A stretch of 64,000 bases of DNA, from positions 1-64,000 of the forward strand of contig NZ_JBGCBZ010000024.1 of assembly GCF_041262585.1 (NCBI RefSeq), in the 5' to 3' direction. The notes under the pieces are model-generated. The model made no database searches. It saw only the letters and a list, made by a program, of their open reading frames with translations, and had not been told where the DNA came from. The stretch is from JAOEGB01 sp041262585. GTDB taxonomy: Bacteria > Actinomycetota > Actinomycetes > Streptosporangiales > Streptosporangiaceae. Shown piece after piece: positions 17,717-26,110 of the stretch (the first letter of the stretch is position 1; the number at the start of each line of letters is the position of its first letter). Both the position numbers and the translations under genes were made by a program.

Positions 17717-19015
17717 TCAGCAGTAATCGAGGAAACGGTCAAGGACCCGCACCCCAAACCGGAGCGAATCAACCGGAACGCGCTCGTCGACGCCATGGAA
17801 CATCCCTGAGAAGTCCAAGTCCGGAGGGAGCTGAAGCGGCGCGAAGCCGTACCCGCGGATGCCCAGGCGGCTGAACGCCTTGAGGTCGGTGCCTCCACTG
17901 AGCGTGTACGGCACGGCCTTGGAGCCGGGGTCCTCCTCGTGCAGCGCGTCGGCCATCGCCTTTACCAGGGGGCCCTTGAACGCGGTCTCCACCGCGACGT
18001 CGTGGTAGACGAACTCCCTGGTGACGTTCGGCCCCAGCAACTCGTCGACGGTCTGGAAGAACTCGTCCTCGTAGCCGGGCAGGAACCGCCCGTCCACGTG
18101 CGCCGTCGCCTCCTGCGGGATGACGTTGGCCTTGTAGCCCGCCTGGAGCATCGTCGGGTTGACCGTGTTCTGGAGAGCGGCGCCGATCATGCGGGCGAGC
18201 GGACCGAGCTGGGCCACCGCTGCCTCGGCGTCCTCGGCCTTCACCTCGACCTCGAAGACCTCCTCGAAGAACGCCTGAACCGTCGACGTGAGCCGGACCG
18301 GCCACTGGTAGCGGCCAAGGCGTGCGACCGCCTCGGCGAGCTCCGTCACGGCGTTCTCGTTGTTGAGCATCGAACCGTGGCCGGCCCGTCCCTTGGCTGT
18401 CAGCCGCATCCAGGCGATGCCCTTCTCGGCGGCCTCGATCAAGTAAAGCCGCCCCTTGTCGCCGATGGTCACACTGAAGCCGCCGACCTCGCCGATCGCC
18501 TCGGTGCAGCCCTCGAACACGTCCGGGCGCTCGTTGACCAGCCACTGCGCGCCGTAATGGCCTCCGGCCTCCTCGTCGGCGGTGAAGGCCAGCACGACAT
18601 CCCTCGGCGGCCTCCGCCCGCCGCTGAGCCGCTGCCGTACGACCGCGAGGATCATCGCGTCCATGTCCTTCATGTCCACCGCCCCGCGCCCCCAGACGCA
18701 GCCGTCGGCGATCTCGCCGCTCAGCGGGTGGTGTGTCCAGTCGGACGCGTTGAACGGCACGACGTCCAGGTGACCGTGGAGGAGCAGCGCGTCCCTCTCC
18801 GGGGCGGCGCCCTCGATGCGGGCGATCACGCTGGCCCTGCCGGTGTCCGACTCGAGGACGCGCGGTTCGAGGCCCACGTCGGCGAGCTTCGCCGCCACGT
18901 ACTCCGCGGCCTTCCGCTCCCCGGGGCCGGCGTTGTCCCCCGCGTTCGTGGAGTCGATGCGGATCAGGTCGCGGCACAGCTCGACAACCTCGTCCTCGCC
19001 GCTCAGTGGGGTCAT
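17717..19015 (-). CDS. M20 family metallopeptidase (ArgE/DapE-like amidohydrolase)
   Basis: 432 aa with RBS GAGGAGG four bases before ATG. Metal-site motifs in order: LLLHGHLDVVP (His and Asp), GRGAVDMKDM (bridging Asp), FTADEEAGG (Glu pair), and SGGTDLKAFSR with FHGVDERV near the C-terminus. The middle dimerisation/lid domain is present (KGRAGHGSM). These proteins are co-catalytic zinc hydrolases acting on N-acyl amino acids or dipeptides in the cytoplasm. No signal peptide. Substrate not determinable. Last chromosomal gene before the integrated element. Confidence 0.92.
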   Translation of the reverse strand: MTPLSGEDEVVELCRDLIRIDSTNAGDNAGPGERKAAEYVAAKLADVGLEPRVLESDTGRASVIARIEGAAPERDALLLHGHLDVVPFNASDWTHHPLSGEIADGCVWGRGAVDMKDMDAMILAVVRQRLSGGRRPPRDVVLAFTADEEAGGHYGAQWLVNERPDVFEGCTEAIGEVGGFSVTIGDKGRLYLIEAAEKGIAWMRLTAKGRAGHGSMLNNENAVTELAEAVARLGRYQWPVRLTSTVQAFFEEVFEVEVKAEDAEAAVAQLGPLARMIGAALQNTVNPTMLQAGYKANVIPQEATAHVDGRFLPGYEDEFFQTVDELLGPNVTREFVYHDVAVETAFKGPLVKAMADALHEEDPGSKAVPYTLSGGTDLKAFSRLGIRGYGFAPLQLPPDLDFSGMFHGVDERVPVDSLRFGVRVLDRFLDYC

Positions 19016-19252
19016 TGCGCCTCCTCACACTCGCTGCCGTGTCCGGCTGGCGGTCTCTGTACGGCCTGCGGTCCCCGCACCTGCCTGCCGTGTTCTGCGC
19101 CTGGCGGTCCGGGTACGGCAGGCCGTCTCACATGTAGCGCGGCCCTGTACGGCTTGCCGTCCTGTAGCCGCTTGCGCCCTCCATCCTGCCGTTAGCCAGG
19201 CCGCTCGTTCACCTCGGCCTCGGCGCGTGTCGCTGGGCGCTCGATTCTCGGT

Positions 19253-19281
19253 ATGAACCAGGCATTGGACAGTGCTAATCT
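19253..19281 (+). promoter_or_regulatory. Possible promoter of tRNA-Leu
   Basis: ATGAAC (19253-19258) and TAATCT (19276-19281) are separated by 17 bases, about 40 bases before the tRNA. Match to consensus is weak. The 19016-19252 stretch before it contains imperfect direct repeats around CTGCCGTGT and GGCGGTC but no gene. Confidence 0.3.
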
Positions 19282-19323
19282 GTATCAGCCGACGCGAGAT
19301 GACGGTCCCGCGTCAGGCACCAA

Positions 19324-19412
19324 GTCCGGGTGGCGGAATAGGCAGACGCGCTAGCTTGAGGTGCTAGTGCCCAGTGATGGGCATGGGGGTTCAAGTCCCC
19401 CCTCGGACACCA
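19324..19412 (+). tRNA. tRNA-Leu (anticodon GAG)
   Basis: 89 bases including encoded CCA, with the long variable arm of class II tRNAs (GTGCCCAGTGATGGGCAT). Acceptor arm GTCCGGG pairs with CTCGGAC (one G-T). Anticodon stem CTAGC/GCTAG around the loop TTGAGGT gives GAG. T arm GGTTCAAGTCC. The 3' end is also the end of the serine recombinase gene on the other strand, so it forms the left attachment site of the element. Confidence 0.95.
19390..19412. other. Probable left attachment site (attL) in tRNA-Leu 3' end
   Basis: The recombinase reading frame runs antisense into the tRNA and stops at 19391-19393, so its last residues (VRGGT) are encoded by tRNA-Leu T-arm and acceptor bases. Element content starts immediately after the CCA. 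I did not find a second copy of this tRNA end in the window, so the right end lies beyond 64 kb, has diverged, or the crossover core is shorter than I can spot by eye. Confidence 0.6.
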
Positions 19413-21058
19413 ACCAAATCCCAATGGGGATCCGAAGGTGCGAGGTCTATTGAGGCCCGCACCTTCTGAGTTTCTGGGTCATAGACCGCCTTGAGGCCGA
19501 TGCTCCTGTAGACCGTGCTTCGCTTCTCAGCGCTGCCATCCTGCAAGGTCTTCACTATGTCTCCTAGGTTCTCGATCGTGCGGGCGAGTTGATCTCTCGT
19601 GACAGTCGGCTTGGAGTCGGCCTCGCGCATCATCGCGAGCGCCCCGGCGCGCTCGCCCTGGATCTGCTTAATCCACTCAGAGATCACGACGGGGTCTCCA
19701 CCGGCGTCGAGTGCGGCTCGGTACTGGTTCAGCTTGCGATCACACTCGGCGATCCGGCGGTTCGCCTCCTCTACGAGCGCGGCGTCGGCCTTCGGCACGT
19801 CGGCGACGGCCAGTAGGGCATCGATTGTGGTCTGGATCCGCCCAGGCGAGAACTCCAGCGCCAGCCAGTGGTCCAAGCTGGGCAAGATCGCATCCTCGCG
19901 CAGGCAGACGTTCCGCGGGTGGCGGATCTTGTTAGCGATCGCGTACTCCTGAGGGAACCGGCAACGGTAGTAGGGCATCTTGTTCGCCCAGTGCCCTTCC
20001 ATCCGGCGCTGACAAACTCCACAGAAGACGCAGCCGCGCAGGATGTAGTCGTGGCGAGCCCTATGCGGCTTGTGCACCGCGGGGCCACGGCCCCGACCGC
20101 CCATGATCTCCTGGACGCGTTCGAACATCTCCATGTCGATCAGCGGCTCGTGCACCGGCTTGTCCGACCAGACCCAGGCGTCCTTGCCGTTCCAGCGCAT
20201 CTTGGAGGTATGGCCGAGTGCCACATCCTCCACATCGAGCAGTACCTCATCGGTACGCTGCTTGTTCCATACCTGATAGCCGGTATAGCGCGGGTTAAGG
20301 AGCATCGCCCGAACCGCGTACTTGGACCAGGCGATACCGGAGCGATGTCGGTTCCGTTGGGGATCTTGAGCTGCCGGTGACAGGATCCCGTCCTTTGTAA
20401 GTCCTTCCGCGATGGCGAATAGCCCGTGCCCCGCCGCATACTCGGTGAAAATTCGCTTCACGACCTCGGCCGTCACGGCATCGGGTGCCAGGCCGAAGAG
20501 CCGTTTACCGTCCGCAGCCTTCGCTGGGTTCGGGTGAGGGCCGAGGTCGACCAAGCGATAGCCATAGGGTGGTCGACCACCGAGGTAGCGCCCCTCGATC
20601 TGCGCCTGGGCGGCCATCGCCGTCCGGACACGGATCTTGATCCGATTGCGTTCCGCCTTGCTCATCCCTCCAAAGACGCTCATCACGAGGTCATGAGCCT
20701 CATTGTTCGGATCGATCGGACCACCAATCTCTGGCACCCACAGCGAGACACTGAAGTGATGAAAGAGCGGGAAGGTGAGGCCGAACTGGTTGTCGTAGAA
20801 GGCACGGTGCGGCTCTCCTATCACGACCGCGTCGAAACCCCGATCAGGTCGACGAAGAGCGTCAAGGAGAGCCGCTGCCTGGGGACGCCGCTTCCACGGC
20901 AGTGCTCGTGTATGGCTGATATCGAAGTACTCGGCGACGATCACCCCGCCGCGGGGTTCAACGAGGGTCTTTGCGCGGGTGAGCTGCCAAGCCCGAGACG
21001 AATCAGGATCTTGCTGATCCTCAGTTGAGACCCTGCCATAGAAGCCGAACGTCGTCAT
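19391..21058 (-). CDS. Large serine recombinase (integrase of the element)
   Basis: 555 aa. Perfect RBS (AGGAGG, three bases before ATG). The resolvase-type catalytic domain starts FGFYGRVSTEDQQDPDSSR, with the nucleophile Ser in GRVSTE at residue 11, then GEPHRAF and the Arg-rich SKAERNRIKIRVR. The recombinase domain (about 160-300) has GRPPYGYRLVDLGP. The zinc domain reads GCVFCGVCQRRM with later Cys. A coiled-coil/C-terminal region follows (EECDRKLNQY-like helices). It catalyses integration, and with a directionality factor, excision. Serine integrases usually target protein genes; here the location is a tRNA-Leu. Last gene of a four-gene minus-strand operon. Confidence 0.93.
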   Translation of the reverse strand: MTTFGFYGRVSTEDQQDPDSSRAWQLTRAKTLVEPRGGVIVAEYFDISHTRALPWKRRPQAAALLDALRRPDRGFDAVVIGEPHRAFYDNQFGLTFPLFHHFSVSLWVPEIGGPIDPNNEAHDLVMSVFGGMSKAERNRIKIRVRTAMAAQAQIEGRYLGGRPPYGYRLVDLGPHPNPAKAADGKRLFGLAPDAVTAEVVKRIFTEYAAGHGLFAIAEGLTKDGILSPAAQDPQRNRHRSGIAWSKYAVRAMLLNPRYTGYQVWNKQRTDEVLLDVEDVALGHTSKMRWNGKDAWVWSDKPVHEPLIDMEMFERVQEIMGGRGRGPAVHKPHRARHDYILRGCVFCGVCQRRMEGHWANKMPYYRCRFPQEYAIANKIRHPRNVCLREDAILPSLDHWLALEFSPGRIQTTIDALLAVADVPKADAALVEEANRRIAECDRKLNQYRAALDAGGDPVVISEWIKQIQGERAGALAMMREADSKPTVTRDQLARTIENLGDIVKTLQDGSAEKRSTVYRSIGLKAVYDPETQKVRASIDLAPSDPHWDLVGVRGGT

Positions 21059-21070
21059 GTTCCTCCTAAG

Positions 21071-21283
21071 TCATGCGTAAGGGCGGCCGTGCCGCTGGAT
21101 ATGTACCTCAACCAAGAGGCTGAGCAGCGCCCGCGCGAGCTCCGCAGTGAGCGGCGGACGCTCGTCGGGCAGTTCGATCTCGACCCTCTTGGTTTCCTCT
21201 GCAGCGCTTCCGGGCCCTGCAGGGTACGCCGGTGAGTCTGATTCAGGAGGCCCTGAGCAGGCCCTTTGTGGCTGTTCAGTCAC
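21071..21283 (-). CDS. Small acidic protein between methyltransferase and recombinase
   Basis: 70 aa. GTG start at 21283 overlaps the methyltransferase stop and has AGGAGG five bases before. The N-terminal half is low-complexity (PPESDSPAYPAGPGSAAEE); the C-terminal half is a helix (LTAELARALLSLLVEVHIQR). The recombinase ATG is 12 bases beyond its stop. Size and position are right for an accessory or directionality factor for the serine recombinase, but there is no recognised DNA-binding motif, so that is inference only. Confidence 0.6.
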   Translation of the reverse strand: MTEQPQRACSGPPESDSPAYPAGPGSAAEETKRVEIELPDERPPLTAELARALLSLLVEVHIQRHGRPYA

Positions 21284-22307
21284 CCTCGCCTCCTGCCGGG
21301 AATACCGCGCCTGCGGAGGCGAGGAGCCGGGTTCGGGCGAGTTCGCAGTAGTCGGCGTTGAGCTCGATGCCGGCGAACTTCCGTCCGAGTTGCCGTGCGG
21401 CAATGCCGGTGGTGCCGCTGCCGGTGAACGGGTCCAGCACGGTGCCACCGGGGCGGCAGCTGGCGGCAATCGCCCGGAGTGGGATGTCGATCGGGAATGC
21501 CGCGAAGTGCGCCGCGCGCAGTGGCCGGGTGGGGATCGACCAGACGTCCCCGGGGTTCCTGCCGTTGGGGTGAGCGGCGGCATGCCGCTCTCCCGTGGGC
21601 CGCATCGCGGCCCCGTGCCGCGCGCCGGCCGAGTCTTCCGCGTCGGTGCCGTACTTGCCGGGAGGGGGCCATGCGGTGGTGATGCTGTTCGGCTTGTTGC
21701 CCCCGGATCGCGCGCGCCTGGTGATCGACCGGTCGCCGGTGTAGGACTGGCGGATCGGGTCGAGGTCGAACCAGTAGTGCCGCTGCTTGACGAGCAGGAA
21801 GATCAGCTCATACCGGTTCGACATCCGGTCGCGGACGGACTGCGGCATCGCGTTCGTCTTGCTCCACACGATGGCGTTCCTGAGGATCCACCCGTCCTCC
21901 TGGAGGGCGAAAGCGACGCGCCATGGCATGCCGAGCAGGTTCTTCGGCGGTACGGCAAGCCGGGCCTTGGGCCGTACCTCAGGCTGCTGAGGGTTGTAGT
22001 CCTCGCCCCGGGCCCAGCCGTCGGAGTTCGCCGAATAGACGTCGCCCAGGTTCAGCCAGCAGGTGCCGTCGTCAGCAAGCACCCGGCGCGCCTCCGCGAA
22101 GGTAGCCCGGAGGTTCTCGACGTATGCCGCCGGTGTGGGCTCTTGGCCGTACTGGCCGTCGCAGTAGTGCCGCAGCCCCCAGTACGGCGGGCTGGTGACG
22201 ATGCAGTTCACCGAACAGTTCGGCATCTCGGCCAGCACCTCACGCGCGTCCCCGCAGTAGATAGCCGCCTGTTGGTCGCTCCAGTACGGCTCGCGCAGCC
22301 CGGTCAT
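21276..22307 (-). CDS. Site-specific DNA methyltransferase (beta-class order)
   Basis: 343 aa. ATG 22307 with RBS GGAGG six bases before; the frame extends ten codons upstream but lacks an RBS there. Catalytic motif IV TSPPYWGL comes near the N-terminus (about 47-54) and the SAM-binding motif I, DPFTGSGTTGIAARQLG, near the C-terminus, giving the beta-class order of N4-cytosine or N6-adenine methyltransferases; TSPPYW is commonest in N4-cytosine enzymes. No restriction endonuclease is adjacent, so it is likely an orphan that protects or marks the element. Start overlaps the acetyltransferase stop. Confidence 0.9.
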   Translation of the reverse strand: MTGLREPYWSDQQAAIYCGDAREVLAEMPNCSVNCIVTSPPYWGLRHYCDGQYGQEPTPAAYVENLRATFAEARRVLADDGTCWLNLGDVYSANSDGWARGEDYNPQQPEVRPKARLAVPPKNLLGMPWRVAFALQEDGWILRNAIVWSKTNAMPQSVRDRMSNRYELIFLLVKQRHYWFDLDPIRQSYTGDRSITRRARSGGNKPNSITTAWPPPGKYGTDAEDSAGARHGAAMRPTGERHAAAHPNGRNPGDVWSIPTRPLRAAHFAAFPIDIPLRAIAASCRPGGTVLDPFTGSGTTGIAARQLGRKFAGIELNADYCELARTRLLASAGAVFPAGGEGD

Positions 22308-22816
22308 CGGCGACCTCCGGTGTCCCGGAGCTCCCACAGCACGCGGGCTGTGTCGTCTCCCTGAGTGCTACGGCTGTAGGCCTGCCACGTGAGCGTGCGG
22401 GGGACGAGGCGGAACCCGGCGGCCAGCAGGCTGGTGCCGGGCTCGTCGACGCGGGTGTGGGCGATCAGCCGTCGGTAGCCCTTCGCCCTGGCTGCCCGCC
22501 AGGCGGCGCCCAGCAACGCCGAGCAGGCGTTGGGCGTGCCGTCGGTGGACAGGCAGACGATCTCGGCTGTGCCGCCGTCGTCGAAGACCCAGCAATCGGG
22601 TCTGTCGACGAACACGACACCCACCAGGGTTGCGTCGCTGTTCTGGACACCGATGACGAACTCGGCCGAGATCGGCGGGGTGAGGTAGCGGTGCGTCCAG
22701 GCGGTGAATGCTCGCGCGGTCTGGATCGCGACCGGTGAAATCACCAGACGCCAGTTTTCCGCGTTGGTCAGCCTGCCGCTGTCGGCGTTCTTGGGAATGC
22801 CATTCCAGTTCTCCAT
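22304..22816 (-). CDS. XF1762-like GNAT-fold protein
   Basis: 170 aa. The central signature CLSTDGTPNACSALLGAAWR followed by AARAKGYRRLIAHT, EPGTSLLAAGFRLV matches the XF1762 family found in phages and mobile elements, which has an acetyltransferase-like fold. Substrate unknown. First gene of the methyltransferase-recombinase operon, with an ATGA overlap to the next gene. I see no clear RBS at the first ATG, so the exact start could be later. Confidence 0.8.
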   Translation of the reverse strand: MENWNGIPKNADSGRLTNAENWRLVISPVAIQTARAFTAWTHRYLTPPISAEFVIGVQNSDATLVGVVFVDRPDCWVFDDGGTAEIVCLSTDGTPNACSALLGAAWRAARAKGYRRLIAHTRVDEPGTSLLAAGFRLVPRTLTWQAYSRSTQGDDTARVLWELRDTGGRR

Positions 22817-22903
22817 TGCGTTGTCGGGACACGTCTTTTCCGGATGCGCGCCGCCAAGGCCGTGAGCAACGGCCTGGCGGTGCGTGACCAGGCAAGCAGC
22901 GGG

Positions 22904-23032
22904 CTCAGAGCTTGCTCAGAAGCCGAGCGGGCGGGCTTAGAAGGTCGTGCTCAGACGCCGTCGGGCCGGTCAGAATGCCGAGGATCTGAGAAATTTCTGA
23001 GCGAATACTCAGCTTTTCTCTGAGTCGTTTCT
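22904..23032. promoter_or_regulatory. Array of CTCAGA/TCTGAG hexamers in the divergent promoter region
   Basis: Between the divergent integration and conjugation operons, CTCAGA occurs at least three times and TCTGAG at least four times in about 130 bases, several in inverted pairs around GAAATTTC. The 22817-23090 gap has no gene. The clustering suggests operator sites for an element regulator, or an excision or transfer origin. Confidence 0.5.
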
Positions 23033-23090
23033 GAGGCGGTGCGTACACCGGTTTCGAGACCACGGACCCTTTCTCGACCCGGAGCACGAC

Positions 23091-24371
23091 ATGAGCGCAC
23101 ATCGCCTCGCTGAATCGCCCCTGGACACCGCGGAGACCTCGTTTCGGCTGCTGACGACCGGCCCAGGCGCGCTGTCCCTGAACTGCACTCCACTGGCCTC
23201 CGGCCTGCCCCGGGGACCGGTATGCCTGCGCGAGTTGCGAGTGCTGCTCACCAGCCGCGACATCACCGACGACACGCGTGACGCCGTCTGGCGCGAACTG
23301 GTCGCACGTGCCCGCCAGTCCAGGTCGACCTGGACGGTCGCGGCCGTCGGGATGGCCGTCCCGGCACTTCGCAGGATCGCGATAGCGCTGACCCGTGACC
23401 TGGTGTGCGGCGACCCTGTGGACATCGACATCGCGATCCTGGCGGGCTATCTGCGGGCCCTCCACCGTGTGGACACCCGCCTGCCCGATGTCCGCCCTCG
23501 TCTGTGTGAGTCGGCCCGCTTCGCCGGCGAGCACGCCAGGCGCCACATCGCCGCCACGGCCAGGCGGCACTGTCCGGCCGGCGAGCCAATGCCTCCGCCA
23601 CGCCCCTGGTACCACCCCGACCTGGTACTGATCGAGGCGGTGGCCGAGGGCGTACTCAGCGAGCTGGACGCCGAGTTGATCAGCCTGACGCGGCTGCACG
23701 ACGTGCCCCTGCGGGACCTCGGATCGGTCACTCGGCCGCAGAGCCGCCGGGACATGTCGCTGATCAACGGCCTGTGGCGACAGGAATCCGAATCCACCTT
23801 CTTTCCCCCGATCGCTTCTCCGGCCACAGGAGAAGCACACACGGCTTCCGCGCGGAGCCAGGGAACTCCGGATGCACATACGGCAACCGACCCGAAGGGA
23901 GGCAGGGACACCACCCCTGGCTCCGCGCGGATCTCTCCCAACCACCCGTCCGTACGAGCCGGCCGCCTCCACAGCTCCAGACAGCAGTGTGCGGCGCGGC
24001 AAATCGGCTGCCACTCCCGGCGCAGGAGACCTTCCCGACGTGAGATTGCCTCCTGGGTCCTGGCCACAACGGCAATCGCCGCCCTGGTGATTACCGTCGT
24101 GGCAACGGGTGCGTTTGCCGCTTCCCCGATGGCCGCCGCGCCGTCGGACCTCAACTCGGTTTTCACGAACCTGCGGAACTGGCTGATCGGCATCCTGGCG
24201 ACGCTGGCCACGCTGATGCTGACCGTCGGTGGTCTTCGTTACCTCATAGCCGGTGGTGATCCCGGCGAGGTCCAGAAGGCCAAGGCGGCGCTGAAGGCGG
24301 CAGCGTTCGGCTACGCCCTCGCGGTGCTGGCTCCGCTCTTCGTGAGCGTCCTCAAGCGCATCGTCGGGTGA
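23091..24371 (+). CDS. Fusion protein: unknown N-terminal helical domain plus VirB2/TrbC-like membrane C-terminus
   Basis: 426 aa. Residues 1-225 form a soluble, helix-rich domain (RELRVLLTSRDITDDTRDAV, AILAGYLRALHRVDTRLPDV) that I do not recognise; it has a loose sigma-factor or HTH look. Residues about 230-310 are a Ser/Arg-rich low-complexity linker. The last 110 residues have a signal-like hydrophobic segment (SWVLATTAIAALVITVVAT), then LIGILATLATLMLTVGGLRY, an AGGDPGEVQKAK hinge and a final helix. That is the layout of conjugative pilin-like VirB2/TrbC proteins. First gene of the coupled conjugation operon. An internal start giving a separate pilin is possible. Confidence 0.65.
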   Translation: MSAHRLAESPLDTAETSFRLLTTGPGALSLNCTPLASGLPRGPVCLRELRVLLTSRDITDDTRDAVWRELVARARQSRSTWTVAAVGMAVPALRRIAIALTRDLVCGDPVDIDIAILAGYLRALHRVDTRLPDVRPRLCESARFAGEHARRHIAATARRHCPAGEPMPPPRPWYHPDLVLIEAVAEGVLSELDAELISLTRLHDVPLRDLGSVTRPQSRRDMSLINGLWRQESESTFFPPIASPATGEAHTASARSQGTPDAHTATDPKGGRDTTPGSARISPNHPSVRAGRLHSSRQQCAARQIGCHSRRRRPSRREIASWVLATTAIAALVITVVATGAFAASPMAAAPSDLNSVFTNLRNWLIGILATLATLMLTVGGLRYLIAGGDPGEVQKAKAALKAAAFGYALAVLAPLFVSVLKRIVG

Positions 24372-26110
24372 ACCCGATGGCTCTCCGCTTTCGACCGCGC
24401 TTCACCGGCTCGGCCGACCTGAGATGGCCGGACGCCCGGCGCTCTGCTGGCGCGATTTCCCTGTCTGCTGCCCGGGTGGCAGCAAGACAGCCTGCAGCCG
24501 ATCGTGCGGCGGTCGTCCGCCGCTCACTTTCGCGTACGGCAGTATTGCTGGTCGTCGCCGCTGCCGTCGTCACCGGATCGGTTGCCGCTATGACGGCAAC
24601 CGCGCATGCCGCCTCACCTTCGCCGTCGCCGCCCGATCTGAGCGACATCCCGCTCGACACCCCTGGGTTCGGGTTCGGTATCGGTGACTGGATCACCGGC
24701 CAGATCAACTCGTGGTTCGCGAACCTGGTGGCGCTGGCGATCAAGCCGTTGCTGGACATGCTGGCCGCGACGCTGCTCGCGACTCCGGATGTGTCGGAGA
24801 GCGGCAGGGTGTTCGACCTGTGGAAGGCGAACGCCGCGATCGCTGACACCAGTTTCGTCCTGCTGGCCACCATCGGCGCGCTCACCGCGATGGGTCACGA
24901 GACCGTGCAGACCCGCTATGCGGTCAAAGAGGTGCTGCCTCGTCTGTTCGTGGCGGCCCTCGCGGCGAACTCCAGCTTCCTGATCTGCGGCAAGCTCATC
25001 GAGTTGGCCAATGCCCTGTCGACGGCGTTGCTGGGGCAGAACTTCGACGGCCGGCGAGCCGCGGCGACGCTTCGGTTCCTGGTCATCGCTCCGGGCCAGC
25101 AGGAGATCTTCTATGTCCTGCTCGCCCTGGTCGCCGTCATCTTGCTCATCCTGCTGCTGATCGCGTTCGTCATGAGGGCCGCGCTGATCCTGCTGCTGGT
25201 CGTCGCGGCGCCGCTCCCGCTCGCCTGCCTGGCGCTGCCGTACACCGACGGGCTGGCCCGGTTCTGGTGGCGTGCCTTCACCGGGCTTTTGGTCATCCAG
25301 GTTGCCCAGTCACTCACGCTGGTCGTGGCGGTGCGGATCTTCTTCAACCAGGACGGGCGGCTCCTGCTCGGCATCGCCCCAACCGGGCAACTCGTCAACC
25401 TCGTGCTCGCACTGTGCCTGCTGATCATCTTGATCCGTATCCCGACGTGGATCTCCCGCAGGATCTTCGCCCAGACCGCCGGCCGCGGCTCAATGGTGAC
25501 CCGGATGGTCAAGTACGCCCTGGCCTACAAGCTCACCTCGCCCGTCCTGAACGCCCTCCACCTCGGTAGAGGCGGACGCGGCGGCAGGGGTTCCGGTAGT
25601 GGCAGGGGCGCGGTCGCGTCCGCCATGGTCGGCAGGGCGCTGCCCGCGCTTGCCGCAGGTCCTGTCGGTACGGCTGCCGCCACCGTGGGGACCGCCGCGT
25701 CTGCGGCTCGTGGCGGTGCGGGCCCGGCGAAGCATGCACCTGTCGCCGCCCGGCGCCCGGTGAACCCGGCGAGTTGGCAACCTGGCCCGGTCAAGCATGC
25801 CCCGTCCGCTCCGCCGGTCCAGGGCAAGTACCGGCCCGCACCGCAAGCCCCCGCCCCGGTTCCGCAGACGACGCCGGTGTTCGGCTATCCCCGCACCGCC
25901 TACTACGCCAACGGCCCGGCCGGGCTTCAGCAGATGTACTGGCTTCGCGCCCAGGGCGCCCCGCCATCGTCGTCTCAGCGGCCCGTGCGGCCGATCGTCC
26001 CGCCGGGCGCTCCGACCCCGGGCAGCATCGACTGGCCCGAAAACCCTGGAGCCCGTCGCACGCCACCCAAGCGGCGCCGTGGCCGCCCCACTGGTGGTGA
26101 GAGCCGATGA
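24368..26110 (+). CDS. TrbL/VirB6-like polytopic conjugation membrane protein
   Basis: 580 aa; start GTG overlaps the previous stop (ATG 24377 is an alternative). A hydrophobic segment around 55-75 ending TATAHAA may be a signal sequence. Several long membrane helices follow, such as FYVLLALVAVILLILLLIAF and LVNLVLALCLLIILIRIPTW. The last 170 residues are Gly/Arg- then Pro/Ala-rich (RGGRGSGRG) and probably lie in the cytoplasm. Helix number and position match TrbL/VirB6 channel components of Gram-positive type IV secretion systems. Coupled on both sides by ATGA overlaps. Confidence 0.8.
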   Translation: MNPMALRFRPRFTGSADLRWPDARRSAGAISLSAARVAARQPAADRAAVVRRSLSRTAVLLVVAAAVVTGSVAAMTATAHAASPSPSPPDLSDIPLDTPGFGFGIGDWITGQINSWFANLVALAIKPLLDMLAATLLATPDVSESGRVFDLWKANAAIADTSFVLLATIGALTAMGHETVQTRYAVKEVLPRLFVAALAANSSFLICGKLIELANALSTALLGQNFDGRRAAATLRFLVIAPGQQEIFYVLLALVAVILLILLLIAFVMRAALILLLVVAAPLPLACLALPYTDGLARFWWRAFTGLLVIQVAQSLTLVVAVRIFFNQDGRLLLGIAPTGQLVNLVLALCLLIILIRIPTWISRRIFAQTAGRGSMVTRMVKYALAYKLTSPVLNALHLGRGGRGGRGSGSGRGAVASAMVGRALPALAAGPVGTAAATVGTAASAARGGAGPAKHAPVAARRPVNPASWQPGPVKHAPSAPPVQGKYRPAPQAPAPVPQTTPVFGYPRTAYYANGPAGLQQMYWLRAQGAPPSSSQRPVRPIVPPGAPTPGSIDWPENPGARRTPPKRRRGRPTGGESR

